Source of the DNA: a virus
Direction: 5' to 3' (one strand)
Virus record (IMG/VR): IMGVR_UViG_3300030328_002692
Span: 27,134-91,133 of that record
DNA: 64,000 bases
In this document: piece by piece, positions 58,211 to 64,000 of the stretch
Layout of the letters: each line of letters begins with the position of its first letter
How positions within the stretch are numbered: the first letter of the stretch is position 1
Position numbers and translations under genes: made by a program
The notes under the pieces: model-generated
What the model saw: the letters and a program-made list of their open reading frames with translations, nothing else
Databases searched by the model: none
Told to the model about the DNA's origin: nothing

Positions 58211-59011
58211 TCATTCTTGTGTTATTGTTATGGTTTTTGTACAATTTGATGTACAGTTAAAAGTTGCAGTATATGACTGATTAGTTGCTCCTTTTTGAGT
58301 AACATTTAAATTATAATCATCTGTGTAAAATTTCATATTTGCTGTATGAGCTCCTGCTCCGTATTGTGTTAAGTTTACAGTCGTATTGTCTGCGTCGTTA
58401 TAAAAAAAGATATCGGCATCTTTGTTTCCAGAACCGTATTGGGTTACTGTGGCGGAGTTATTGTCCGCATTAGGGTAGTTATAAATGTAAGTATTATGTT
58501 CGCCAGTCCCATACTGATTAATAGTGAAATCAGAATCGTCACTGAAAGTGAATATTTTAGCGTACTTATCATTCCCTGTTTGAGTGATTGAATAAGCATT
58601 ATCGTCTCCTGAGCCTAATTGCTCTGCGTGGTTATCGTTTCCGGTTTGTGTTATAGTAGAAGTATTATCATCTTCGTCTTGGTCAAGCCATACAAAGTTA
58701 TCATCTCCTGTTACAGTAATAGTATAAACATTATCCATATTATTTGACCATACAGTATAAAGTCTAGTATTATTACTATTTCCTATAACTGTAGTATTTA
58801 ATGTAGCACTACCACAAGTATGTGAAACATAATTAGTACCTGGCATAGAGCCGCTAGAGCCTGCTCCACATAGTATATATCCTTCATTACCGTTACCAAC
58901 TTGTTTGGCTGTAATGCTAGTGCCAGTTCCTTTAGTAGTTATTGTGAGACTATTATCTCCTGCAAAACTAAGGGGACTGATTAATAATAATAATGTTATC
59001 ACCCGCACCAT
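58211..59011 (-). CDS. Secreted curlin-repeat protein (CsgA/CsgB-like) 2
   Basis: A 266-residue protein with a signal peptide ending LSFAG and at least six repeats of 22-25 residues carrying the strand-turn motif TQTGND or TQYGSG, plus polar Asn/Asp residues: the curlin-repeat pattern that forms amyloid beta-solenoids. Cysteines occur in pairs near both ends (ILCGAG, HTCGS, FNCTSNC). It overlaps the FecR gene by 44 bases. It should be exported through CsgG. A nucleator or fibre subunit role cannot be told apart. Confidence 0.8.
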   Translation of the reverse strand: MVRVITLLLLISPLSFAGDNSLTITTKGTGTSITAKQVGNGNEGYILCGAGSSGSMPGTNYVSHTCGSATLNTTVIGNSNNTRLYTVWSNNMDNVYTITVTGDDNFVWLDQDEDDNTSTITQTGNDNHAEQLGSGDDNAYSITQTGNDKYAKIFTFSDDSDFTINQYGTGEHNTYIYNYPNADNNSATVTQYGSGNKDADIFFYNDADNTTVNLTQYGAGAHTANMKFYTDDYNLNVTQKGATNQSYTATFNCTSNCTKTITITQE

Positions 59012-60071
59012 TTATTTCTACCTCCATTATTACTCCTGCATTATTTATATATAAATAAGTGCCTGCATTTATATCTATTCCTATATCATAAGTATTTACG
59101 CCTGTGTGTACAAAATATATAAGTCCATCTTCTACAAAAGTGTAAGTCTGGTATACAGGGTCAAAACCTCCTATTATACCTGCTAACTCTACTCCTTGTA
59201 GTATAGACTGTGATTGTTTTGATTTCTTGCTTGTAGTTTCAACTAGTGCTAGTAAATCAACTAGGAATTCTATTCCTAATAAATCAATGTCTAATCTTGT
59301 GACTTCTTCTGATTCTTCATCACATTCTTCTACTAGTGCGTCGCAGTCTAAGTCTGGTGCATCTTCAAAGAAATCTTTGTCTAATTCAGCAGTCGGTGAA
59401 GTACCTTGTTGTTGTTCTTCTACTGCTTGTTCGACTTCTGCTGGTCTACTGACAATTAACATATTGTCTATTAAACCAAGAGTCATATTAGCAAGGGTTA
59501 CAGCTTGTGTTGGGGGCTGTTCCCAGGCTGATACCATTGTTGCTTGGAATGGTTCATTTAATATTTCTACTCCTGAAGCTGTGGTTACTGTTATCTCTCC
59601 CGAAGAAGTACCATCTTTATTTGGTAGTAGTATAACTAGGCTTCTTCCTAGCTCATCTACAGTAGCCGTAAAATCCGTTCCACGAATACCTATTGTAGCT
59701 GTAGGAGTCTTGATAGAGATGTTCTCTTTATCAATCATTCCAAGTTTGCCCGTAATGAAACGAGCTGTTCCTGATGCCATATTAAAAGCCATTTCACTTT
59801 TACTAGGGTCAGGGTCAAAAATGAATTTATCGATTATAACTTTAGAATGTTCTGTAAGTTTAAGGACTGAATCGTCAATAAACTGTATTGCCATTCTACC
59901 GTTACCTGTTCGGACATCATCAAATGAGTAGATATCTGAGTCTAGTTCCGCTGTGAGAGTTTCACTAGAGTCTTGTCTAGTAATCTCTCCGTTTCCCTTT
60001 AACTCAGATATCCCTCCAATTTCGGACGCGCTAATTGTTCCTACGAAAAGTATTAACAGCCAGAAGCGCAT
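58968..60071 (-). CDS. FecR-domain surface/periplasmic protein
   Basis: A 367-residue protein with a signal peptide (FWLLILFVGTISAS) and a FecR domain (about residues 25-160): DVRTGNGRMAIQF, then TPTATIGIRGTDFTATVDE. This is followed by an acidic region with a Cys-pair (LDCDALVEECDE) and a C-terminal beta domain. Such domains occur in bacterial surface proteins, adhesins and sensors. It sits between two curlin-repeat genes, overlapping both, so it probably belongs to the assembled fibre or its anchor. Confidence 0.8.
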   Translation of the reverse strand: MRFWLLILFVGTISASEIGGISELKGNGEITRQDSSETLTAELDSDIYSFDDVRTGNGRMAIQFIDDSVLKLTEHSKVIIDKFIFDPDPSKSEMAFNMASGTARFITGKLGMIDKENISIKTPTATIGIRGTDFTATVDELGRSLVILLPNKDGTSSGEITVTTASGVEILNEPFQATMVSAWEQPPTQAVTLANMTLGLIDNMLIVSRPAEVEQAVEEQQQGTSPTAELDKDFFEDAPDLDCDALVEECDEESEEVTRLDIDLLGIEFLVDLLALVETTSKKSKQSQSILQGVELAGIIGGFDPVYQTYTFVEDGLIYFVHTGVNTYDIGIDINAGTYLYINNAGVIMEVEINGAGDNIIIINQSP

Positions 60072-60730
60072 TGATCGACGTCTATCGTTCCATTTGAAGT
60101 TGTGGATATTAAGTTCACAACATTTGTAGAAGCAGTATCAGTTTGGTCAATAGTTATAGTATTTGAGCCTCCTGTTATTGAAGCTGTTATACTGTGGTCA
60201 GCTGAACCAGTCTGTGTAGTAGTAATATCATTACTATTTCCACTAACAGTCCAGTTATTAATACAGCCAACTACTTCACAAGTACCTGTGTACTCATTAG
60301 AAGTACCAGTAATTACAAAATCCTGATTACCTCCAGTAGCTGTTGAAGCTGCACCTTGTGTCCAAGTGAATATATTACTGTCGCCAGTTGCAGCGTAGTC
60401 AAAGTCTGATTGAGCTACGTCGCCTGTTCCACCAACAGTAAAAGTTCCTGTATTACTATCCCCAGTTACTATCCAATCCCAACTCGATGAGTTACCCTGT
60501 AATATACTGGCTAGAAAAGAGTTAGTATCTCCAATCTGGTCAATATCTACAGTCATGGAAGTACCTGATAAGGTTACTCTGCTTGATGAAGTACCAACTT
60601 TGTTAGTTGCTCCAATTTGATCAATAGTAAGTGTTAAACCTGTACCAGTTTGAGTGATATAAATATCATTATTTCCTGCAAATGCTCCAAAAGATAGACA
60701 TATCGCGAATAGTCCTAGTATCTTTTTCAT
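60053..60730 (-). CDS. Secreted curlin-repeat protein (CsgA/CsgB-like) 1
   Basis: A 225-residue protein with a signal peptide ending AFAG, then repeats with the units TQTGTG, DQIGAT, DQIGDTN and TQTGSAD spaced about 20-27 residues, as in curlin repeats of the form QxGxxN. Cys-pairs occur at GTCEVVGC and at the very end (DQCASGC). It is directly downstream of csgG with a good AGAGGAA ribosome site. It may be the main amyloid subunit. The repeats are less regular than in E. coli CsgA. Confidence 0.8.
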   Translation of the reverse strand: MKKILGLFAICLSFGAFAGNNDIYITQTGTGLTLTIDQIGATNKVGTSSSRVTLSGTSMTVDIDQIGDTNSFLASILQGNSSSWDWIVTGDSNTGTFTVGGTGDVAQSDFDYAATGDSNIFTWTQGAASTATGGNQDFVITGTSNEYTGTCEVVGCINNWTVSGNSNDITTTQTGSADHSITASITGGSNTITIDQTDTASTNVVNLISTTSNGTIDVDQCASGC

Positions 60731-60732
60731 TT

Positions 60733-61560
60733 TTATTCCTCTTTTAGTTTGGAATAGTTAAAATCCCAAACCTCTTTTTCGAGTCCTTCTATAACCAGTC
60801 CGTAAACGGCAGCTTCTATAGCTGCTCGGACGGCTATATTGGTCGACTCGTTTTCCGTATACCCACTTTCAATTTCGACTAATTCTGTACCCATTTCTAT
60901 GAATCTGAATACGTCGCCTCCACTTGCTGTGGATAATACAGTTTTTGTAGCCGTAACATTTAAGAGTACTTCGCCAGTTTGCACTAGCACAGCTCTAAGG
61001 ACGACGGTTACTTTGTCCTCGCGGTATTGGTTCTTCATACCTATTCCTAAGTATCGAGCTCCATTACCACCTGTCTTTAAATTTGTATCGTATGCTACAA
61101 TTCCACCTTCCATAATCATTCCAGCATATAGTAATGGTTTTAAAATTGTTTTTCCGTCTGCATTCTTATTGTAGCTTTCGTAAGTACTTCTTACAAGTTG
61201 TCTTTCTTTTGTTAAATTATCTAATCCGCCTCTTTCTACCACTACGAACCAATTTCCTTTACCGGCATCGCGAAGTGCTTCCACTAACATATGGTCTGCT
61301 CCTTGAGTTACCGCAGTACTAAAACTAGCGATATTATCGCTGGACTTTCTTTGACCTGTTAGGTCGGAAAAATTATAAACAGCGACTACTGTTTTTCGAT
61401 TTGGATAAGGTAAGTTAAGTAGTTGTTGGGTTGCGCTAGGTTCAATGACTGGACCTTTGATACACATTACTCCGTCCATGCAATTGCCGTGACTTTGGGG
61501 CATGCCAATGGAGGCACAGCCCTGAAGAAACATAAGCGCAACTATTAGGTATTTACTCAC
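60733..61560 (-). CDS. csgG: Curli secretion channel CsgG (type VIII secretion)
   Basis: A 275-residue homologue of E. coli CsgG along nearly its whole length. A lipobox LQGC puts the lipidated Cys at 15. Core segments VYNFSDLTGQ, FSTAVTQGADHMLV, WFVVVERGGLDNL, EGGIVAYDTN, GGNGARYLGIG, and FRFIEMGTELVEIESGYT match the E. coli protein. It should form a nine-subunit outer-membrane channel. In the constriction loop Phe80 corresponds to Phe56 of mature E. coli CsgG, but Tyr51 and Asn55 appear replaced by Ser, with a one-residue insertion. Two further cysteines (27, 33) are phage-specific. Operon: csgF, csgG, curlin. Confidence 0.95.
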   Translation of the reverse strand: MSKYLIVALMFLQGCASIGMPQSHGNCMDGVMCIKGPVIEPSATQQLLNLPYPNRKTVVAVYNFSDLTGQRKSSDNIASFSTAVTQGADHMLVEALRDAGKGNWFVVVERGGLDNLTKERQLVRSTYESYNKNADGKTILKPLLYAGMIMEGGIVAYDTNLKTGGNGARYLGIGMKNQYREDKVTVVLRAVLVQTGEVLLNVTATKTVLSTASGGDVFRFIEMGTELVEIESGYTENESTNIAVRAAIEAAVYGLVIEGLEKEVWDFNYSKLKEE

Positions 61561-62038
61561 AATTGGTCACACAACCGCCGAAACTACCAACTGGTATTGT
61601 TATAGTGGTTCTTGAGATTTCTACTCCATCTGCCATCTCTATAATTGTTAAGGTTATTGTTATACCATTGTTTAACCATTGGATAATATTACCCTCTAGT
61701 TCTATCTCTCCATAAACGGGGTTTTCTATTGAAGCAGGATTGTCATAGTTAAATAAGGATTCCGATATATCTTTCGCGAGTGTGGAATATATCCTTGACT
61801 CTAAGTTTCTGAGGAACTTAGCGAGTGTTGTATTCTCTGCTTCTCTTTGAGCGTCTTCTAATGCTTCTTGTGCATCTGCTCTGATTTTCTCTTTACGAGT
61901 TCTTTCTTGCTCATCAATTGTTAAATAGTGAGCAGATTGATTAATCCCACTGAAACTGGGATTACCGAATTTATGTACTAGCTCCGTCGCGTTTGCTGTT
62001 GTCGCTAGTGTTAGTAGTATTATTAAGCTTTTTTTCAT
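61553..62038 (-). CDS. csgF: Curli assembly factor CsgF
   Basis: A 161-residue protein with a signal peptide (about 1-17) and a mature start TELVHKFGNPSFSGIN that matches the CsgG-plugging N-terminus of CsgF (F-x-N-P-x-F-x-G). A helical middle and a beta C-terminal domain follow; two C-terminal Cys (GGCVTNCE) are extra compared with E. coli. It is longer than E. coli CsgF (138 residues) and overlaps csgG by 8 bases. It should sit in the CsgG channel and present the nucleator at the surface. Confidence 0.9.
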   Translation of the reverse strand: MKKSLIILLTLATTANATELVHKFGNPSFSGINQSAHYLTIDEQERTRKEKIRADAQEALEDAQREAENTTLAKFLRNLESRIYSTLAKDISESLFNYDNPASIENPVYGEIELEGNIIQWLNNGITITLTIIEMADGVEISRTTITIPVGSFGGCVTNCE

Positions 62039-62264
62039 TTTCTTTCATCTCTAAAACCGTGTTTACTTTTTCTTGTAAACGGATCATGTCTTGGTCGAGT
62101 AACCTAAGCTGATCTATCAATCGTATGATTGTTATTTTCATTTCATCTATAGCGGGGTCTACGTCCTTGAGGATAGTTTGGTATACAAAGTATACAAAAT
62201 ACCCCATACCGACAGCCATCACAATCGGAAATCCAAATTGGGAAATTAAATCTACAATTTCCAT
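61971..62264 (-). CDS. Small membrane/coiled-coil protein, paralogue of the 62.5 kb gene
   Basis: A 97-residue protein with an N-terminal membrane helix (FPIVMAVGMGYFVYFVYQ) and a charged helix (IIRLIDQLRLLDQDMIRLQEK). The N-terminus MEIVDLISQFGFP is related to MEIFNLIAEVGAP of the gene at 62.5 kb, so the two are paralogues. It overlaps csgF by 68 bases. Related small proteins are common in marine phages; holin or membrane-tether roles are possible. Confidence 0.65.
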   Translation of the reverse strand: MEIVDLISQFGFPIVMAVGMGYFVYFVYQTILKDVDPAIDEMKITIIRLIDQLRLLDQDMIRLQEKVNTVLEMKENEKKLNNTTNTSDNSKRDGAST

Positions 62265-62528
62265 TTAACTGAATCTACTTTGTATATATTTAAAAATACT
62301 ATAAATTGTTAAACCGTAAAAAGCTAATACGGTCATGGGTAAAGCTATATAAGCTAGTTCCCATGGTGATAGGAATAGTATTTCCCATGTAAAATTTATA
62401 GCAGCTTCTGCATCTCCTGTAGGTTGTTGCATAGTACCGACTTCTGTTACAATGTCGAGCTCATAATCAACAAGAAACTCAGTCCACTCTTCTTCAGTAA
62501 AACAAATAGTACTAGTCTCTTCTTGCAT
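62265..62528 (-). CDS. Single-span membrane protein (87 aa)
   Basis: An 87-residue protein with an acidic N-terminal domain (EEEWTEFLVDYELD) and a C-terminal membrane segment (LAYIALPMTVLAFYGLTIYS). It overlaps the upstream gene by 17 bases and abuts the downstream one. Function unknown. Confidence 0.65.
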   Translation of the reverse strand: MQEETSTICFTEEEWTEFLVDYELDIVTEVGTMQQPTGDAEAAINFTWEILFLSPWELAYIALPMTVLAFYGLTIYSIFKYIQSRFS

Positions 62529-62805
62529 CTATAGTTCCATCTTCCACAAAGTTTTCTGCTCTCGCAATTCTTTGTAAGTCAGGTGCTAGTCCGAGTGCTG
62601 CGGACACACTAGTGTCAATACGGATTATATCATTATTCATGACTTTCCCTCTTGTTATTAGCATTTCGGACATTCCCTTAACCGTCTTAATCTCTGTAAC
62701 GAGATTTCCCATAATTTGTTTTATAATGATAAATATAAATAGTCCCATAACTAGTGCTCCCGCTATGGGTGCTCCTACTTCTGCTATGAGATTAAATATT
62801 TCCAT
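62512..62805 (-). CDS. Small membrane protein (97 aa), paralogue of the 62.0 kb gene
   Basis: A 97-residue protein with an N-terminal membrane helix (GALVMGLFIFIIIKQIMG) and a charged helical C-terminus. Shares the MEI(F/V)xLI start and membrane layout with the gene two positions downstream. Possible holin-like or envelope protein of the late operon. Confidence 0.65.
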   Translation of the reverse strand: MEIFNLIAEVGAPIAGALVMGLFIFIIIKQIMGNLVTEIKTVKGMSEMLITRGKVMNNDIIRIDTSVSAALGLAPDLQRIARAENFVEDGTIDARRD

Positions 62806-62894
62806 TAGTTAGTTATGTTTGGTATGTGTATGTTGATGACATACTGGATTCTTCCAGCTTTCATCAATCGATGTAATTTTTTCCACATAATTTA

Positions 62895-63356
62895 TCATTG
62901 GTCTTTCATTAATTTCTTGATCAGTTCTCCGTAATTCCCTTGACCAAATGGCAGCCCACTATTATCTTGAATGTTTACTTGCGTTTTGACTGTCTGTGCC
63001 TTCGCTTTCTCCATTTCTGTTTGAGCTTTAATTTCTTCGATACGCATTTTGTGAGCCATCTGAAGTAAATCTGCCATGTCTTTGTTAGTATAAATCTGAG
63101 TCTCATCTGACTCCTCTAGTTTCTTTTCGATGAGCATATCTAAGGTTTCCGATATCTTAAATCTGTTTCGATATCCAGTATCTAGAAAGACCGTGTCTAT
63201 ATACTGTTTCACTTCCCTTTTATTTAGGGCCTCGCTAACCTGATTTTCGCTCACACCAAGTTTTGCGCAAACTACCGGGATACTTCCGTGTTCCAGATAA
63301 CTGTTTGCGATCTCCAGTCCTTCAGGACTCATTTTGGTTGCTATTTCTTTACTCAT
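62895..63356 (-). CDS. terS: Terminase small subunit
   Basis: A 153-residue DNA-binding subunit. An N-terminal helix-turn-helix (SYLEHGSIPVVCAKLGVSEN, about residues 19-38) is followed by REVKQYIDTVFLDTGYRNR, characteristic of phage TerS proteins, then a helical oligomerisation region rich in Glu/Lys and a short tail. It recognises the packaging site. The ATG is 7 bases downstream of the -10 box of promoter P5, so its mRNA may be leaderless. It starts the operon that contains the curli-like genes. Confidence 0.85.
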   Translation of the reverse strand: MSKEIATKMSPEGLEIANSYLEHGSIPVVCAKLGVSENQVSEALNKREVKQYIDTVFLDTGYRNRFKISETLDMLIEKKLEESDETQIYTNKDMADLLQMAHKMRIEEIKAQTEMEKAKAQTVKTQVNIQDNSGLPFGQGNYGELIKKLMKDQ

Positions 63357-63362
63357 GTTTAT

Positions 63363-63391
63363 ATTATACTAAAATTTTAGTTCGGTGTCAA
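63363..63391 (-). promoter_or_regulatory. Consensus sigma70 promoter P5 (TerS-curli operon)
   Basis: Minus strand: TTGACA (63391-63386), 17 bases, TATAAT (63368-63363). Spacer ends AAATTTTAG. The predicted transcription start coincides with the TerS start codon at 63356. It drives TerS, the membrane proteins, csgF, csgG, curlins, FecR and the cyclase. Confidence 0.9.
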
Positions 63392-63403
63392 GAAGTATTT
63401 TCT

Positions 63404-63427
63404 AATAGGTATCATTATGATACTATT
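63404..63427. promoter_or_regulatory. Inverted repeat upstream of P5 (possible operator)
   Basis: GTATCA TTA TGATAC (63409-63423), extended by AATA on one side and TATT on the other, forms a near-palindrome of 24 bases. It lies about 13 bases upstream of the P5 -35 box. This is a good position for an activator or repressor of the late operon. Confidence 0.5.
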
Positions 63428-63473
63428 CATTGCGTTAATTTGTTTTTTTGAAATTTTTTAAAGTTGTACGTGT

Positions 63474-63517
63474 GGGGGTGTCGCCAGGGAGAGAGCTTTT
63501 TTAGTCTGCTAACCCCC
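63474..63517. other. GC-rich inverted repeat, candidate cos region
   Basis: GGGGGT at 63474-63479 can pair with ACCCCC at 63512-63517, enclosing 32 bases that include GTCGCCAGGGAGAGAGC. This is the most GC-rich spot of an otherwise AT-rich region, and it is close to TerS. HK97-type phages with HNH nucleases next to TerL usually cut cos sites in such sequences. Only a candidate. Confidence 0.35.
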
Positions 63518-63537
63518 CTGTATAAAAATTATACAGG
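63517..63537. repeat. Perfect stem-loop (9 bp)
   Basis: CCTGTATAA and TTATACAGG (63517-63525 and 63529-63537) form a perfect stem with a loop of AAA. No T-run follows on either strand, so it is not a typical terminator. It may be a protein-binding site or part of a packaging signal. Confidence 0.6.
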
Positions 63538-63547
63538 TAGAAAAACT

Positions 63548-63570
63548 CCAAACATTACTTGAATGTTTGG
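63548..63570. repeat. Perfect stem-loop (9 bp)
   Basis: CCAAACATT and AATGTTTGG (63548-63556 and 63562-63570) pair around the loop ACTTG. It is the second strong hairpin within 35 bases and may, with the first, form a tandem protein-binding or replication element. Confidence 0.6.
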
Positions 63571-63641
63571 ACAAATTCGTGTAGGGAAATAGGTTAAATA
63601 TATGTTGCATGATCAGACCATTTTGCTATTATTAATTATAG

Positions 63642-63767
63642 CTGTGTTTATGCGACCTATTAGGCGAACTTGAAAGGATAGCTCTCTTGCACCAAGATAG
63701 GCTTACGACACAAAAGGCGAAGGGCGTAGCTATGGGAAAAATTAATTTCAAAAGGCTAATAATTTAA
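63642..63767 (+). CDS. Possible short ORF without a standard start (41 codons)
   Basis: A frame opening with CTG reads LCDLLGELERIALLHQDRLT and continues to a TAA at 63765. The composition is amphipathic and protein-like, but there is no ATG, GTG or TTG near the front and no Shine-Dalgarno sequence. An ATG at 63650 is in a different frame. It could be chance, a remnant of a gene, or part of a structured RNA. Confidence 0.2.
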   Translation: MCLCDLLGELERIALLHQDRLTTQKAKGVAMGKINFKRLII

Positions 63768-63824
63768 TTACTGAACAAACCATACTTCACTGACCAAATA
63801 AACACTATCTTTATTTTTGCCTAG

Positions 63825-63840
63825 AATCTCACTAGAGATT
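63825..63840. repeat. Short inverted repeat upstream of the rightward gene
   Basis: AATCTC and GAGATT (63825-63830 and 63835-63840) flank ACTA. It lies about 45 bases before the start of the partial gene at 63886 and may be an operator or leader hairpin. Confidence 0.4.
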
Positions 63841-63885
63841 ATCACGATAGATAACTAACTAATTAAATATTAAATGGGGGAACTT

Positions 63886-64000
63886 ATGAAAATATTTAAA
63901 AAATTGTTTAAGCAACACTTAACAATTAAAACTAAATTTAATCCTAACAATGCTAAAGATGTTAAGGCTTTTAATAAAGCCTGTAAAACTTTGGAAGAAC
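63886..64000 (+). CDS. Partial gene, N-terminal 38 residues, unknown
   Basis: An ATG at 63886 with GGGGG 5 bases upstream opens a frame that runs out of the window. The visible start is basic and helical (MKIFKKLFKQHLTIKTKF, then NPNNAKDVKAFNKACKTL). Too little is seen to assign a family. It is the first gene of a rightward unit divergent from TerS. Confidence 0.65.
   Translation, partial: MKIFKKLFKQHLTIKTKFNPNNAKDVKAFNKACKTLEE

Larger units (their letters stand above)
63392..63885. other. Non-coding regulatory/packaging region with inverted repeats
   Basis: About 490 bases without a confident gene, upstream of TerS on one side and of a rightward gene on the other. It contains an inverted repeat near the P5 -35 box, a GC-rich island with G and C runs (63470-63520), three other stem-loops and a T-rich tract (63450-63470). 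It is the most likely place for the cos or pac site and a regulatory switch. No tRNA-like fold was recognised. Confidence 0.55.

Noticed and set aside
56227-62038. Bacterial contamination or chimeric contig as the source of the curli-like genes and cyclase
   Set aside because: They overlap with small phage-type genes, share the same operon direction and promoter type, and are flanked by TerS and TerL on both sides. It cannot be fully excluded without reads.
63517-63537. Rho-independent terminator
   Set aside because: The stem is perfect but mostly AT and has no T-run on either strand.
63470-63800. A tRNA or tmRNA gene
   Set aside because: No acceptor stem, T-loop signature or CCA-type layout could be drawn by eye.

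Overview
The window is part of the genome of an AT-rich tailed bacteriophage. A siphovirus is indicated: there is a 1568-residue tape measure, tail tube proteins, a lambda-J-like tip protein and an HK97-type head, but no sheath or contractile baseplate gene. A spanin pair, an outer-membrane barrel protein and CsgG/CsgF homologues point to a Gram-negative host. The gene style (NrdA/NrdB, arrays of fibre genes, many small conserved proteins) is that of marine phages; the host species cannot be told from the sequence. No DNA polymerase and no endolysin were found, so the genome probably continues beyond both ends.

Layout. (1) 1-10.5 kb, plus strand: a tightly overlapping replication, recombination and nucleotide operon (adenine methyltransferase-like, UvsW-like helicase, putative ssDNA-binding protein, peroxiredoxin, gp47/gp46-like nuclease complex, zinc microprotein, PD-(D/E)XK nuclease, FEN-type exonuclease, NrdA, NrdB). 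(2) A bidirectional terminator at 10.56 kb where the two transcription directions meet. (3) 10.6-27.8 kb, minus strand: a large array of tail-fibre genes built on the same heptad-like N-terminal repeats, two of them ending in S74 self-cleaving chaperone domains. (4) 27.9-47.2 kb, minus: tail-tip, tape measure, chaperones, tube and neck genes. (5) 47.2-52.5 kb, minus: an in-frame protease-capsid fusion, portal, HNH nuclease and TerL. (6) 52.5-56.2 kb, minus: microproteins, spanins, an intact IscU and an outer-membrane protein. (7) 56.2-63.4 kb, minus: TerS followed by three small membrane proteins and a curli-like set (csgF, csgG, two curlin-repeat proteins, a FecR-domain protein) ending in an intact CHASE2-adenylate cyclase. 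(8) 63.4-64 kb: a non-coding region rich in inverted repeats and the start of a rightward gene.

The most remarkable content is region 7. Between the small and large terminase genes, under one very strong promoter shared with TerS, lies a curli (type VIII) secretion-like system with its own amyloid-type substrates and a transmembrane cyclase. Expression from the late region would place an outer-membrane amyloid export channel and a cAMP source in the infected cell. Five promoters with perfect TTGACA-17-TATAAT architecture and a further shared spacer motif divide the genome into transcription units. The packing of these unusual genes among virion genes argues that they belong to the phage and are not assembly contamination.
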